Notes: a model not told the origin generated them from the letters alone. Positions 34,318 to 44,562 are shown, counted from the stretch's first letter. The stretch is 64,000 nucleotides of DNA from Parahaliea mediterranea (GCF_003402235.1 NZ_QEWO01000005.1:62001-126000); one strand, 5' to 3'. Program-made: numbers and translations.

Positions 34318-35094
34318 ATGAAAACAGCGACCACATCCAAAGCCGATCTGATGCAGAGCGCTGAGCGCGATATGCAGAAGCTCATTCAGGATGCCGCGTT
34401 CAGCGATCGCGAGAAGTTGGCGATTACCTGCCGCATCCTGTTCGACAAGGGCCATGATTCGGGCCTGGCAGGGCAGATTACCTGTCGAGCGGAGGCGCCC
34501 GGCACCTTCCTGACCCAGCGACTGGGTCTGGGGTTCGACGAAATCACCGCCAGCAACCTGATGACCGTGGATGAGGATCTGGCCCCGCTGGACGGCGAGG
34601 GCATGGCCAATCCGGCGAACCGTTTCCATACCTGGATTTACCGCGAGCACCCGGAAGTGAATTGCATTATTCACACCCACCCGACCCATGTTGCGGCGTT
34701 GTCCATGCTGGCGGTGCCACTGGTGATCTCCCAGATGGACACCTGTGCGCTGTACAACGACTGCTCCTTCGTCAAGGACTGGCCTGGTGTACCGGTGGGC
34801 AATGAAGAGGGTGAGCTGATTGCCGGCGCCCTCGGCAACAACCGCGCGGTGTTGCTTGCCCACCATGGCCAACTGGTGACAGGCAAGACGATCGAAGAGG
34901 CCTGCAATCTGGCGGTGCTGATTGAGCGGGCTGCCAAATTGCAGCTACTGGCGATGGCCGCGGGCGAAGTGCAGCCCCTGCCCCATCAACTGGCACAGGA
35001 AGCCCACGACTGGGTGTCCACCGACAAGCGCAACAAAGTCAATTTTGCCTACTACGCACGACAGGCACTCAACAACCACCGCGACTGCATCTAG
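34318..35094 (+). CDS. Class II aldolase/adducin family protein
   Basis: 258 residues. The Zn ligands of the family are visible: His119 and His121 in CIIHTHPTHVAAL, His182/183 in LLAHHGQLVTG, with a Glu110 in IYREHPEV. Substrate-loop signature SGLAGQITCR recalls the S-G-N-x-S of fuculose-phosphate aldolase but differs, so the true substrate is open; several members act on 3-oxo or hydroxy acids. GAGGAG precedes the ATG at 34318; longer reading from 34267 has no ribosome site. Followed ten bases later by a DapA-like gene and divergent from a MocR gene. Confidence 0.88.
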   Translation: MKTATTSKADLMQSAERDMQKLIQDAAFSDREKLAITCRILFDKGHDSGLAGQITCRAEAPGTFLTQRLGLGFDEITASNLMTVDEDLAPLDGEGMANPANRFHTWIYREHPEVNCIIHTHPTHVAALSMLAVPLVISQMDTCALYNDCSFVKDWPGVPVGNEEGELIAGALGNNRAVLLAHHGQLVTGKTIEEACNLAVLIERAAKLQLLAMAAGEVQPLPHQLAQEAHDWVSTDKRNKVNFAYYARQALNNHRDCI

Positions 35095-35104
35095 GGAGAT
35101 AGTC

Positions 35105-35983
35105 ATGAATTTATCCGGAATTATTGGTTACCCGGTCACGCCTTTTGGTGAGGGTGGCAACGGTGTTGATCTCGCCAAACTGGGCGAGGTCATCGATATC
35201 CTGCTTGCCGCGAAGGTAGATGCTGTTGCTGCGCTGGGCAGTGCCGGAGAGGCGGCGTACCTGTGCGAAGACGAATGGAAGCGGGTGGCCCAGCACACCG
35301 TAAAACAGGTGGCTGGGCGGGTGCCGGTGGTTGTCGGTGTCGCCGAGCTTTCCACGGCGCAGGCGGTGAAGTACGCCGAGTATGCCTATGAAGTCGGGGC
35401 GGACATGATCATGCTGTCACCTTTTTCCTACTACAAACTCAGCGAGCAAGAGGTGTATCAACACTACGACAGCGTTTCGCGGGCGACGCCCCTGCCCATC
35501 ATGATCTACAACAACCCCGCTACCTGTGGCGTGGATATGTCGCCGGAATTCATGCTCGAGATGGTCGACAAAATCGACAACGCCTGCATGATCAAGGAGA
35601 GCACCGGCGATATTCAGCGTATGCATAAAATCCACAAACTCTCAGGCGGCAAGGTGCCCTTTTTCAACGGCTGTAACCCCATGGCGCTTGAGGCGCTGAA
35701 TGCCGGCGCCAGCGGCTGGTGTACAGCGGCGCCCTGCCTGATCGGCGATAAGCCTAAGCAACTGTTGGAAGCGGTAAAAGCGGGGCACAGTGATAAAGCC
35801 AGGGCATTGTTCTATCAGCAGTACGAATTTCTTGCGTTCATCGTGGCAGCCGGGCTTGCGGCAGCGGTGAAGTCAGGCCTGGCACTGCAGGGGCACACCG
35901 TGGGCGGGCCCAGAAGGCCCTTGCTACCCCTGGGTGATTCGGCGCGGCAGCGGCTGCAGGCATTGCTCAGTGAGCTGGCTTGA
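35105..35983 (+). CDS. DapA/NanA superfamily lyase (class I aldolase)
   Basis: 292 residues, normal for the dihydrodipicolinate synthase superfamily. Schiff-base Lys164 in CMIKESTGD, Tyr135 in IMIYNNPAT and the substrate-binding loop GSAGEAAYL (45-53) in place of the usual G-T-T-G-E. This family splits or joins pyruvate and other small acids or aldehydes through a Lys-imine. The genuine DapA for lysine is likely elsewhere. With the class II aldolase and MocR it forms a compact operon, so a catabolic lyase or dehydratase is more likely than biosynthetic use. C-terminal PLLPLGDSARQRL is like 4-hydroxyproline/oxo-acid lyases, a weak hint. Confidence 0.85.
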   Translation: MNLSGIIGYPVTPFGEGGNGVDLAKLGEVIDILLAAKVDAVAALGSAGEAAYLCEDEWKRVAQHTVKQVAGRVPVVVGVAELSTAQAVKYAEYAYEVGADMIMLSPFSYYKLSEQEVYQHYDSVSRATPLPIMIYNNPATCGVDMSPEFMLEMVDKIDNACMIKESTGDIQRMHKIHKLSGGKVPFFNGCNPMALEALNAGASGWCTAAPCLIGDKPKQLLEAVKAGHSDKARALFYQQYEFLAFIVAAGLAAAVKSGLALQGHTVGGPRRPLLPLGDSARQRLQALLSELA

Positions 35984-36014
35984 GTGACACCTGCCCCTGC
36001 CCGTAGGCTGACTT

Positions 36015-37178
36015 CTATCCGGCAGGCGCGCTTTTGAAGGGCAGCAGCTCTGCTGCTTCTTCCCGATACTGGGCAATATGCCCGGCTTCATCCTTGGCAA
36101 AATCCGCCACCGCTGCCGCCAGCCGCTCATCGGCAATCCAGTGGTTGGAGCAGGTGTAAACCGGGGTGAAGCCGCGCTGGATTTTGTGTTCGCCCTGGGC
36201 GCCGGGGTCAAAGCGCTGCAGGCCGTGTTCGATACAGTATTCAATGCCCTGGTAGTAGCAGGCCTCGAAGTGCAGGCAGTCGTATTCCTGTTCGCAGCCC
36301 CAGTAGCGCCCATACAGGGTGTCGCCAGAGCGAAAGTAGAGCGCCGCGGCCACGGGGCTGGCGGCCTGCTCGGCCACTACCATCATGACCTGCTCGCCGA
36401 GCGCAGGGGCAACGTCGGTGAAGAAGGCTTCGCTCAGGTAGCCACCGTGGCCGCTGCGCTTGGCGTAGGTGAGCTGGTAAAAGCGGTGGAAGCGGCGCCA
36501 GTGTTCGGGGGTGATTGCGCTGCCCTGCAGGCGCCGGAGCGTCAGGCCCTGTTCCGCCACCCGGGCGCGCTCGCGGCGCAGGTTTTTGCGCTTGCGGCTG
36601 GCGAAGGTGGCCAGAAAGTCGTCAAAGCTGCGATAGCCGTTGTTCAGCCAGTGAAACTGCACGGCGAGTCGCTGCGGGTAGCCGGCCTCCGCCAGGGCGT
36701 TGGAGGTGGCGCGCTCGGGAAACAGCAGGTGCCAGGATGAGATGCCCTGTTGCTCGCTCAGGCTGCGAATACCCTGCAGCAGCAGCGGCCAGGCCTGTTC
36801 GGCGGCAAAGTCCGGGGCGCAGCACAGGCGCGGCCCGGTGGCCGGGGTGAAGGGGATGGCCGACACCAGCTTGGGGTAGTAGTTGAGGCCCATCCGTCGC
36901 CAGGCATCCGCCCAGGCCCAGTCGAACACGTATTCGCCCCAGGAGTGATCCTTCAGGTACAGCGGCAGCAGGGCCAGCAGGTCGTCCCCCCGCCACAGCA
37001 GGGCGTGGCAGGGTTGCCAGCCGGTGTCGGCGCTGGTGCAGCCGCTGCGCTCCAGCCCGTACAGGAAGCGGTGGCGCAGGAAGGGGTAGTCGTTACCGGC
37101 CAGGGCATCCCACTGATCGGCGTCAACGTCCGCCAGGCTGGCGGCAAAAGCAACGCGCAGGTCGCCAGCTTCGCTCAT
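36015..37178 (-). CDS. COG3146 family acetyltransferase-like protein
   Basis: 387 residues. Features include [58 protein letters not shown] and the C-terminal [15 protein letters not shown], which define the COG3146/DUF482 family, related to GNAT and peptidoglycan-bridge FemX-like transferases. Activity unknown. ATG 37178 overlaps the stop of ubiA (ATGA), so the gene is cotranscribed after ubiA (leftward). The frame upstream of that ATG is a shadow of ubiA. Confidence 0.88.
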   Translation of the reverse strand: MSEAGDLRVAFAASLADVDADQWDALAGNDYPFLRHRFLYGLERSGCTSADTGWQPCHALLWRGDDLLALLPLYLKDHSWGEYVFDWAWADAWRRMGLNYYPKLVSAIPFTPATGPRLCCAPDFAAEQAWPLLLQGIRSLSEQQGISSWHLLFPERATSNALAEAGYPQRLAVQFHWLNNGYRSFDDFLATFASRKRKNLRRERARVAEQGLTLRRLQGSAITPEHWRRFHRFYQLTYAKRSGHGGYLSEAFFTDVAPALGEQVMMVVAEQAASPVAAALYFRSGDTLYGRYWGCEQEYDCLHFEACYYQGIEYCIEHGLQRFDPGAQGEHKIQRGFTPVYTCSNHWIADERLAAAVADFAKDEAGHIAQYREEAAELLPFKSAPAG

Positions 37179-38044
37179 GGGGTGCTGGCGTAATGCAGCA
37201 CAATGCCGGCGAACACGGCCAGCCCCACCCAGTTGTTGTGCAGGAAGGCGCGAAAGCAGGCCATGCGCTCCCGCTCGCGAATCAGCCACTGGTGGTAGAT
37301 GAACAGACCCGCCGCCAGCGCCAGGCCGGCGCCGTACCAGGGGCCCAGCTCAAAGGTGACGCCCGCCATGACCCAGCAGAGCAGGCAGGCCAGCTGCAGC
37401 AGGCCGATAATCAGGCGGTCGGCGCGGCCAAACAGTACGGCGGTGGATTTAATGCCGATCTTCAGGTCGTCGTCGCGATCCACCATGGCGTACTGGGTAT
37501 CGAACACCACGGTCCACAGCAGGTTGGCGGCGAACAGCCACCACAGGCCGGGGGGCAGGGCGTTCTGCTGGGCGGCGAAGGCCATGGGAATACCCCAGGA
37601 AAAGGCCGCCCCCAGCACCACCTGGGGCCAGTGGGTGTAGCGTTTCATGAAGGGGTAGGTGGCGGTCAGTGCCACCGCGGCAAAGGACAGGGCAATGGTG
37701 AGGGGGTTGGTCAGCAGCACCAGGGAGAAGGCCGCCAGGCACAGCAGCAGCATGAAGATGCGGGCTTCCTTTACGCTGACCGCGCCAGTGACCAGCGGGC
37801 GCAGGTGAGTGCGCTTCACGCTGCCGTCGAATTCGCGGTCGGCCAGGTCGTTGACGATGCAGCCGGCCGAGCGCATGAGGAAGGTGCCCAGGGTGAAGAT
37901 CACCAGCAGGCCGGCGTCGGGCATGCCGCCGGCGGCAATCCACAGGGCCCAGTAAGTGGGCCACAGCAGCAGCAGGCTGCCGATGGGCTTGTCGAAGCGA
38001 ATCAGCTGCAGCAGGGCCTGGGGCTTGTTGGCAAGGGTGGTCAT
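37175..38044 (-). CDS. ubiA: 4-hydroxybenzoate polyprenyltransferase
   Basis: 289 residues, nine membrane helices. Both Asp-rich motifs of the UbiA family are present: NDLADREFD (prenyl-pyrophosphate binding with Mg) and [32 protein letters not shown] is the conserved N-terminal segment. It attaches the polyprenyl tail to 4-hydroxybenzoate in ubiquinone synthesis. ubiC is directly upstream (leftward), so the two early ubiquinone genes form an operon with the COG3146 gene. Confidence 0.96.
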   Translation of the reverse strand: MTTLANKPQALLQLIRFDKPIGSLLLLWPTYWALWIAAGGMPDAGLLVIFTLGTFLMRSAGCIVNDLADREFDGSVKRTHLRPLVTGAVSVKEARIFMLLLCLAAFSLVLLTNPLTIALSFAAVALTATYPFMKRYTHWPQVVLGAAFSWGIPMAFAAQQNALPPGLWWLFAANLLWTVVFDTQYAMVDRDDDLKIGIKSTAVLFGRADRLIIGLLQLACLLCWVMAGVTFELGPWYGAGLALAAGLFIYHQWLIRERERMACFRAFLHNNWVGLAVFAGIVLHYASTP

Positions 38045-38079
38045 GGGGGCGCGAATGGGCAGTTCTGTCGCGACACAGC

Positions 38080-38742
38080 TTACTGTTTTGACCGCAGGAT
38101 TGCAGCGTTGACCTTGCCGTGCTGGCTGCGGTGCACCGGCATCTCGGCCTGCCAGGGGCTAAAGGCCTGCAGGAATACTTCGCTCACCATCAGCTGGCGC
38201 CCCTGCAGGTCAAAGCAGGAGCGGCGGCCCCAGGTGCTGTCTGTTTGCCGCAGGAAGGAGGGCAGGTAGCTACTGTTGCCGCCGATGCGCGCTACTTCAA
38301 AGGGGCTGCGCTGCATGCCCGGCATGCGAAAGAGGATGGCGCCCAGCGGGCGGTTGCGCAGCTGGCGCAGGTGGCGCAGTTCACCGGTCAGGCTGGACAC
38401 CGGTATCAGGCTGCGGGCGAACACCAGGGGCACATCGTCCACCTGCAGAATTACCTCCCGCACCAGGGCGCGCTGGCGCAGGGGCAAACCCAGCAGGCGG
38501 CGCTCGCTGGGCAGTGGGGTCACCCACTCCTGGCGCAGGCGCTGCACCCGGAACTGGCCCGGGTTGTTGGCAATGATGCGGCGGGTGAGGGAGCCGTCAT
38601 CTAGCAGCCAGGCGCGCTCCCGGTGACCCAGGCGGTAATTGGGAATGCGCCCGGCGGGCCGCCACTGCGGCTCGGCCTGCGGGGGCAGGAGACATCCTGG
38701 CACGGTGTGGTCCGGTAAAAATGCAGGGCGAGCATGCGGCAT
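38080..38742 (-). CDS. ubiC: Chorismate--pyruvate lyase
   Basis: About 220 residues from ATG 38742. Family features: [12 protein letters not shown] at the core start, [39 protein letters not shown] and the C-terminal [11 protein letters not shown] with the catalytic Glu. UbiC makes 4-hydroxybenzoate from chorismate, the first step toward ubiquinone. The N-terminal 50 residues are not conserved; an upstream ATG at 38850 is open too, but it overlaps the rubredoxin promoter region on the other strand, so I chose 38742. Start is uncertain. Confidence 0.88.
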   Translation of the reverse strand: MPHARPAFLPDHTVPGCLLPPQAEPQWRPAGRIPNYRLGHRERAWLLDDGSLTRRIIANNPGQFRVQRLRQEWVTPLPSERRLLGLPLRQRALVREVILQVDDVPLVFARSLIPVSSLTGELRHLRQLRNRPLGAILFRMPGMQRSPFEVARIGGNSSYLPSFLRQTDSTWGRRSCFDLQGRQLMVSEVFLQAFSPWQAEMPVHRSQHGKVNAAILRSKQ

Positions 38743-38835
38743 CGCCGCAGGCGGCGCAAGGGTGGTCCGGGCGGATTTATCCGGCAGGGGTCGTATATAT
38801 GCAACCGGGCGGTGCGGGGCTGGCGTTTGTGGCTC

Positions 38836-38863
38836 TTGCACATTTTTCACACAACCCTATAGT
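38836..38863 (+). promoter_or_regulatory. Sigma-70-type promoter for the rubredoxin fusion gene
   Basis: TTGCAC (38836-38841), a 16-base spacer, and TATAGT (38858-38863) lie 73 bases before the ATG at 38936. Both boxes are close to consensus. Confidence 0.65.
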
Positions 38864-38935
38864 GTGCGTCTCTAATTTTTAGCGAAAACGCCCACGTACG
38901 GCGATTTTCGCCGCACACCAGAGCGAGTTTTCAGT

Positions 38936-40306
38936 ATGAGCAAGTGGGAATGTATTGTCTGCGGCCTGATCTACGACGAGAAGGAGGGCTGGCCCGACGA
39001 TGGCATCGCACCCGGCACCAAGTGGGAAGACGTGCCCGAGGACTGGCTGTGCCCCGACTGTGGTGTGGGCAAGGAAGACTTTGAACTGCTCGAAGAATCC
39101 GTGGTGGAAGACACCCCGCATCACGAGGAGCCGGTGGCCGATGCGGTACGGCCCCCGGTGGTGATCCTCGGCACTGGCCTTGCGGGCTACAACTTGGCGC
39201 GCGAGTTCCGCAAAAACGACGACGTGACCCCGCTGATCCTGATTACCTCGGACGATGGCCGCGCCTATTCCAAGCCGATGCTCTCCACCGGCTACACCAA
39301 GAACACCACCGCCAGCGACCTGGCCCAGTCTGATGCGGGCAGCATGGCCAAGCAGCTCAAGGCCAGCGTGTGGACCATGACGCATGTGAGCGAGATCGAC
39401 ACCGCCAACCAGATGATCAAGGTGGGCGACGCCCAGACTGCCATCCACTACGGCAAGCTGGTGTTGGCCGTGGGCGCCCAGGTCATCCAGCCGCCCATCG
39501 CCGGCGACGGCCTGGAGAAGGTGTACTCCGTCAACGACCTGCTGGACTACGACGACTTCCGCACCGCGGTGCAGAAGAACGAGGTGAAAAAGGTCTGCAT
39601 TATCGGCGGCGGCCTGATCGGCTGCGAATTCACCAACGACCTGCTGAACGGCGGCTTCGAGGTTGAAACCGTAGACCCCCTCGGCTACTGCCTGCCCACC
39701 CTGCTGCCGGAAACCGCCGGCAAGGCAGTGCAGGCGGCGCTGGAAGCCAAGGGCGCCAAATTCCACTTCGGCCCGCTGGTGACCGAAGTGAACAAAGCGG
39801 ACAAGGGCGTGGTGGTTACCCTGAACAATGGCCAGACCATCGCCGCCGACCTGGTGGTGTCAGCCGTGGGCGTGCGCCCGCGCATCGACCTGGCACAGGC
39901 CTCCGGCATCACCGTCAATCGCGGTGTGGTCACCAATCGCCTGCTGGAAACCAGCGCACCCAACGTGTATGCCCTGGGCGACTGCGCGGAAGTGGACGGC
40001 CAGGTGCTGGTGTATGTGGCACCGCTGATGGCCGCCGCCAAGGCCCTCGGCAAGACCCTTGCCGGCCAGCCTACGGAAGTGGCCTACCCGGCCATGCCGG
40101 TCACCATCAAAACCCCGGCCTGCCCGGTGGTGGTGGCGCCCCCGGCGATGGGTGCCACGGGCGACTGGACCATCGACGCCGACGGCAACAATGTGCGGGC
40201 GGAATTCCGCGATGCCGGTGGCGCCCTGCTCGGCTTTGCCCTCACCGGCGAGGCCACCAAGGCCAAGCTGGAGCTGCAGAAGGAACTGCCGGCCATCCTC
40301 GGCTGA
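38936..40306 (+). CDS. Rubredoxin fused to rubredoxin reductase (FAD/NAD)
   Basis: 456 residues. Residues 1-55 are a complete rubredoxin: Cys6/Cys9 (CIVC) and Cys39/Cys42 (CPDC) bind one iron. After a linker, an FAD- and NAD-binding reductase (about 75-440) has [21 protein letters not shown] and YALGDCAEV, followed by a C-terminal domain that in free enzymes docks rubredoxin. In Pseudomonas the two parts are separate genes (rubA, rubB). They pass electrons from NADH to alkane hydroxylases, oxygen or peroxide reductases. No alkB nearby. The stop overlaps the next start by one base (TGATG). Confidence 0.93.
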   Translation: MSKWECIVCGLIYDEKEGWPDDGIAPGTKWEDVPEDWLCPDCGVGKEDFELLEESVVEDTPHHEEPVADAVRPPVVILGTGLAGYNLAREFRKNDDVTPLILITSDDGRAYSKPMLSTGYTKNTTASDLAQSDAGSMAKQLKASVWTMTHVSEIDTANQMIKVGDAQTAIHYGKLVLAVGAQVIQPPIAGDGLEKVYSVNDLLDYDDFRTAVQKNEVKKVCIIGGGLIGCEFTNDLLNGGFEVETVDPLGYCLPTLLPETAGKAVQAALEAKGAKFHFGPLVTEVNKADKGVVVTLNNGQTIAADLVVSAVGVRPRIDLAQASGITVNRGVVTNRLLETSAPNVYALGDCAEVDGQVLVYVAPLMAAAKALGKTLAGQPTEVAYPAMPVTIKTPACPVVVAPPAMGATGDWTIDADGNNVRAEFRDAGGALLGFALTGEATKAKLELQKELPAILG

Positions 40307-40866
40307 TGCAACGCCCTCCCCCGCCCGGCGCTGTCGAGCGACACACCCGGGCGTGGCTGGCTGACTTTGTGGTGGGGCTGAACCTCTGCCCCTTCGCCCG
40401 CCCTCTGCTCAGTTCACCGGCGCTGCGCATTCGCGTTAGCGCCGCCCGGCAACCCGCCGATCTGCAGCGGGATTTTCTGCACGCGCTGGATGAGCTGCAG
40501 GCGGCGCCGGAGTCGGCGATTGCCACCACCCTGCTGGTGTTTTCCGACGCGCTGGCAAGCTTTGAGGACTACCTGGATTTTGTCGACCAGGCCCAGTACC
40601 TGCTGGAGCAGGCCGGCCTGGACGGCATCGTTCAGCTGGCGAGCTTTCATCCCGACTACCGCTTTGCGGGCGAGGCGGAAGACGCCGCCAGCCACTACAG
40701 CAATCGCGCGCCCTGGCCGACGCTGCACCTGCTGCGTGAAGACATGGTGACCCGTCTGGTGACGAGCCACCCGGATCCAGAGGGCATCCCCGCGGCCAAT
40801 ATCGAGCAACTGGAACACCTCGGCCGCAAGGCGCTTGAGGCGCGCTGGCTGGCACTGTTCCGCTAG
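40306..40866 (+). CDS. DUF1415 family protein
   Basis: 186 residues with GLNLCPFARPL near the N-terminus, LLVFSDALASFEDYLDFVD, LASFHPDYRFAG and the HYSNRAPWPTLHLLRE segment, which are the DUF1415 signature; function unknown to me. The conserved Cys in CPFA might be a redox or metal residue. The start shares one base with the stop of the rubredoxin fusion, so the two are translationally coupled. Confidence 0.92.
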   Translation: MQRPPPPGAVERHTRAWLADFVVGLNLCPFARPLLSSPALRIRVSAARQPADLQRDFLHALDELQAAPESAIATTLLVFSDALASFEDYLDFVDQAQYLLEQAGLDGIVQLASFHPDYRFAGEAEDAASHYSNRAPWPTLHLLREDMVTRLVTSHPDPEGIPAANIEQLEHLGRKALEARWLALFR

Positions 40867-40890
40867 CTGCTCCGGGTGACTCGGCGCTGC

Positions 40891-41343
40891 TCAGGCCGGG
40901 CCGTCGGGAATCTCCGGCTCCACCAGCCTGGCCAGCAGGGCCAGTGATTCCTGCCAGCCGAGGTAGCAGGCCTCCTGCGGAATTTCATCCGGCACCCCTT
41001 CCTGGGTCACCCGCAGCTCTGTGCCGCAGGACACCGCGCGGATCGACACGGTCACCGTCAGCTCTCCCGGCAGGCTGGGGTCTTCGAACTGGTCCGTGTA
41101 GCGGATGCGCTCACCCGGCACCAGCTCTATGAAGGTGCCGCCGAAGGTGTGGCTGCTGCCGGTGCTGAAATTGGTAAAAGACATGCGGTAGCTGCCGCCC
41201 TCGCGGGCGTCCATGTGGTGCATCTTGCCGGTGAAGCCGTTGGGCGGCAGCCACTTGCACATGGCGTCCGGGTCGATAAAGGCGCGATACACGCGCTCCG
41301 GTGTGGACTGCAGTACGCGGTGCAGGTCGATGGTGTGCGGCAT
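40891..41343 (-). CDS. SRPBCC/AHSA1-type protein
   Basis: 150 residues, with HRVLQSTPERVYRAFIDPDAMCKWLPPNGFTGKMHHMDAREGG near the N-terminus: the AHSA1/polyketide-cyclase fold pattern of a hydrophobic-ligand pocket. Likely an uncharacterised cytoplasmic lipid- or stress-related protein. The start at 41343 has GGAG nine bases upstream; reading to 41367 is less likely. Confidence 0.88.
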   Translation of the reverse strand: MPHTIDLHRVLQSTPERVYRAFIDPDAMCKWLPPNGFTGKMHHMDAREGGSYRMSFTNFSTGSSHTFGGTFIELVPGERIRYTDQFEDPSLPGELTVTVSIRAVSCGTELRVTQEGVPDEIPQEACYLGWQESLALLARLVEPEIPDGPA

Positions 41344-41464
41344 GGTGTGAGCTCCTGTGGGTTGCAAAAATGGCGCGACAACAAATCACCAAAGGGTATA
41401 GCTCACAGTAGTCGTAATACCCAGCGGGCAATCGACAGGGCGGCGGGTTTTTTCCGCCAACCGC

Positions 41465-43540
41465 CTACACGCTGGCGAAGCGCTGCTTTTCGCCGGTCCA
41501 GCGGCGGATGAGTTCGGCCTCCACCGGTTTGTCCTGCGCCAGGGCCTCGCCTACCGCGCGGGCCTCTTCCAGCAGGTCCTCGTGTACACTGAGGTCGGCA
41601 ATACGAAAGTGCATGTCGCCGGTCTGGCGGGTGCCCAACACTTCGCCGGGGCCACGCAGAGCCAGGTCTTTCTCGGCAATGTAAAAACCGTCGTTACTCT
41701 CGCGCATGGCGGCCAGGCGCTCCTTGCCGTGCTGTGACAGCGGGCTCTGGTACAGCAAAACACAGTGGCTGGCGGCCCGGCCCCGACCCACCCGGCCGCG
41801 CAGCTGGTGCAGCTGGGCAAGGCCCAGGCGCTCGGGGTTCTCGATCACCATCAGGCTGGCGTTGGGCACATCCACCCCTACTTCAATCACTGTGGTGGCC
41901 ACCAGCAGGTGCAGCTCGCCGGCCTTGAAGGCGGCCATCACCGCCTCTTTTTCGGCGGCCTTGAGGCGGCCGTGAATCAGCCCCACACGCAAATCCGGCA
42001 GGGCTTCGGCCAGTTCCTGGGCGGTGGATTCCGCGGCCTGGGCCTGCAACACATCGCTCTCTTCCACCAGGGTGCACACCCAGTAGGCCTGGCGGCCCTC
42101 GGCGCAGGCCACGGCGACACGCTCCACCACCTGCTCGCGCCGCGCGGCATCGATCAGCACCGTGGTCACCGGCTGGCGGCCCGGCGGCAGCTCGTCTATC
42201 ACCGAGCAGTCCAGGTCGGCATAGGCCACCATGGACAGGGTGCGGGGGATGGGGGTGGCGGTCATCACCAGCTGGTGGGGCCGGCCGCTGCGACCGCTGG
42301 CCTTCTCGGTGAGGGCCAGGCGCTGGTGCACGCCAAAGCGGTGTTGTTCATCCACAATCACCAGCCCCAGGCGGTGGAAGGTGACATCCGCCTGGAACAG
42401 GGCGTGGGTGCCCACCAGCAGTTGCAATTCACCACTGGCCAGGGCGGCGAGAGCCTCCCGGCGCGCCCTGGCGCGGGTCTTGCCGGTTAGCAGCACCGGC
42501 ACAATGCCGAGTTCGCCCAGCCAGCCGGTAAAGTTCTGCCGGTGCTGCTCGGCCAGAATTTCGGTGGGCGCCATGATGGCCACCTGGTAACCATTGCTGA
42601 TGGCCTGCAGGGCGGCACAGGCCGCCACCAGCGTCTTGCCGGAGCCGACATCCCCCTGCAGCAGGCGCAGCATGGGCTGATGGCGGGCGAGGTCCGCGCC
42701 AATCTCGGCAATCACCCGCTGCTGGGCGCCGGTGGGGGTAAAGGGCAGGGCCTGCAACAGCCGCTGCTGGGCGCCCGCCTGTGGTGGCAGGGCGGGTGAC
42801 TGCACGCTCAGTTGCTGCTCCCTAAGGCGCAGCAGTGCCAGGTGGTGGGCCACCAGTTCCTCCAGCGCCAGGCGCAACTGGGCCGGGTGCCTGCCGGCCT
42901 GCAACTGGCCCAGCGGCGCATCCGGCGGTGGGTTGTGCAGGTAGTGCAGGGCCTCCACCAGGCCAAAGCCGTGGGCGTGCTCGGGCGGCAGCAGGTCGCG
43001 GGGTGCCGCCTGTTGCAACAGGGCCAGGGCCTGGGCGCACAACTTGCGCCACTGGCCCTGGCTGATGCCGGTGGTAGTGGGGTAGATCGGGGTAAGGCGC
43101 TCTTCGTTAACCGCCTCGCCGTCCTCCAACTGGCGGTATTCCGGGTGGTACATCTCCAGGCCGCTGCTGCCGCGGCGCACATTGCCATAGCAGCGCAGAC
43201 GGCTGCCGGTGCGCAGGTTGTTCTTCTGCGCGGCGCTGAAATGAAAGAAGCGCAGAGTGAGCGTGCCGCTACCGTCCTGCACCCGGGCCACCAGGCTGCG
43301 ACGGCGGCCAAACACGATATCGGCGGCGCGCACCTCGGCCTCGATGACGGCATCCAGGTTGGCCTGCAGGGCGGCAATGGGAGTGACCCGGGTGCGATCC
43401 TGATAGCGCAGGGGCAGGTGGAACAGCAGGTCCTCCACTCGGTGCACGCCGTAGTCGGTGAGTTTGCCGGCGAGCTTGGGGCCAACGCCGCGCAGGCTCT
43501 GCAGCGGCTGGGTGAGCACCCCGCTTACCACAGCCGGCAC
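41465..43540 (-). CDS. recG: ATP-dependent DNA helicase RecG
   Basis: About 691 residues from GTG 43540, the usual RecG size. N-terminal wedge domain (SLRGVGPKLAGKLTDYG; then an OB-fold with QDGSGTLTLRFFHF), Walker A GDVGSGKT, DEQHRFG (DExx), TATPIPRTL, QLRGRVGRG (motif VI) and a C-terminal RecG tail. It remodels stalled forks and branched DNA. The frame is open up to 43711, but that would overlap the divergent gene at 43687; the exact start among GTG 43540, GTG 43531 and others is not fixed. Confidence 0.95.
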   Translation of the reverse strand: MPAVVSGVLTQPLQSLRGVGPKLAGKLTDYGVHRVEDLLFHLPLRYQDRTRVTPIAALQANLDAVIEAEVRAADIVFGRRRSLVARVQDGSGTLTLRFFHFSAAQKNNLRTGSRLRCYGNVRRGSSGLEMYHPEYRQLEDGEAVNEERLTPIYPTTTGISQGQWRKLCAQALALLQQAAPRDLLPPEHAHGFGLVEALHYLHNPPPDAPLGQLQAGRHPAQLRLALEELVAHHLALLRLREQQLSVQSPALPPQAGAQQRLLQALPFTPTGAQQRVIAEIGADLARHQPMLRLLQGDVGSGKTLVAACAALQAISNGYQVAIMAPTEILAEQHRQNFTGWLGELGIVPVLLTGKTRARARREALAALASGELQLLVGTHALFQADVTFHRLGLVIVDEQHRFGVHQRLALTEKASGRSGRPHQLVMTATPIPRTLSMVAYADLDCSVIDELPPGRQPVTTVLIDAARREQVVERVAVACAEGRQAYWVCTLVEESDVLQAQAAESTAQELAEALPDLRVGLIHGRLKAAEKEAVMAAFKAGELHLLVATTVIEVGVDVPNASLMVIENPERLGLAQLHQLRGRVGRGRAASHCVLLYQSPLSQHGKERLAAMRESNDGFYIAEKDLALRGPGEVLGTRQTGDMHFRIADLSVHEDLLEEARAVGEALAQDKPVEAELIRRWTGEKQRFASV

Positions 43541-43686
43541 CGGGGTGGCGCCGACGCAGCGGCCAGGCAAGATACAGCGGCCAGAAAAGGTACAGAGGGC
43601 AGACAGGGCAGGGCGGCCTTGCGGGGTATGGTGGTGGGCGTCATGATCCCGGGCTGTTGGTTCGGTGAGAAAGGAGTGTACCCACA

Positions 43687-44559
43687 GTGAGCCCCGACAG
43701 TGAACGTTCAATTCGCACCAGGAGCCTGGTGGTGGTCGGTTGCGGTGATATCGGGGTGCGCCTGGCAGCGGCCCTGCCGGATTGGCAGGTGACGGGCCTG
43801 CGCCGCGGGCCCCAGGCCCTGCCGGCGGCCCTGCGTGGCCCGGCGGTGGACTATACGCGCCCCGATAGCCTGGGCTGCCTGGCAGCGCTGGCGCCGGATT
43901 ACATCGTTACTACCTTCAAACCCTGCGGCGCGGGCGAGGCGGGTTACATTGCCGGGTTTAGCGATGCCACGCGGAATGTGATACAGGGGCTTGGCAAGCA
44001 CCGCCCCCGCGCGGTGCTTATGGTGAGCAGCACCCGGGTGTATGCCGAACAGCAGGGCGGTTGGGTGGATGAGTCCTCGCCGCTCAGTGAAGATGACCCA
44101 CTGGCCAGGGCCATCATCAGCGCCGAGCAGCAATTGCTGCACAGCGGCCTCGATGCCACGGTGGTGCGCTGTGCCGGCATTTATGGCGACCCCCAGGGCC
44201 GTCTGCTGTCACGGGTGGCGCGGGGCGAGCGCTGCGCCGCCGAGCCCACCCGCTACGGCAACCGCATTCACCGCGATGATGTGGCGGGCTTTCTCGCCCA
44301 CCTGCTATTGCAGGCCGAGGGGAATGACAAATTGCAGCCGTTGTACCTGGCCTGTGACGACGACCCGGCCCCCCAGGCCGACGTGGAGCGATGGCTGGCC
44401 GGGCAGCTGGGCCAGCGGCCGGCGAGCGGCAGCGCCCACAGGGCGCCGCCTTCCAGCCACAAGCGCTGCAGCAATCGCGCCCTGCGCGAGAGCGGCTACG
44501 CGCTGCAATACCCGGATTATCGCAGTGGCTACGCTGCCGTTTTGGCCGAGCGCAGCTGA
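43687..44559 (+). CDS. NAD(P)-dependent epimerase-like SDR protein
   Basis: 290 residues. N-terminal Rossmann motif VVGCGDIGVRLAAAL, MVSSTRVYAEQQGGWVDE (SSTxVY near the active site), and IHRDDVAGFLAHLLLQ. The pattern resembles the YeeZ/SDR family of atypical epimerases; substrate unknown. GTG start with GGAG ten bases upstream. Divergent from recG; convergent with ridA. Confidence 0.87.
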   Translation: MSPDSERSIRTRSLVVVGCGDIGVRLAAALPDWQVTGLRRGPQALPAALRGPAVDYTRPDSLGCLAALAPDYIVTTFKPCGAGEAGYIAGFSDATRNVIQGLGKHRPRAVLMVSSTRVYAEQQGGWVDESSPLSEDDPLARAIISAEQQLLHSGLDATVVRCAGIYGDPQGRLLSRVARGERCAAEPTRYGNRIHRDDVAGFLAHLLLQAEGNDKLQPLYLACDDDPAPQADVERWLAGQLGQRPASGSAHRAPPSSHKRCSNRALRESGYALQYPDYRSGYAAVLAERS

Positions 44560-44562
44560 GCG

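Noticed and set aside
43541-43711. RecG start at 43711
   Set aside because: That start would overlap the GTG and ribosome site of the divergent gene at 43687 and add residues unlike RecG; GTG 43540 gives the family length.
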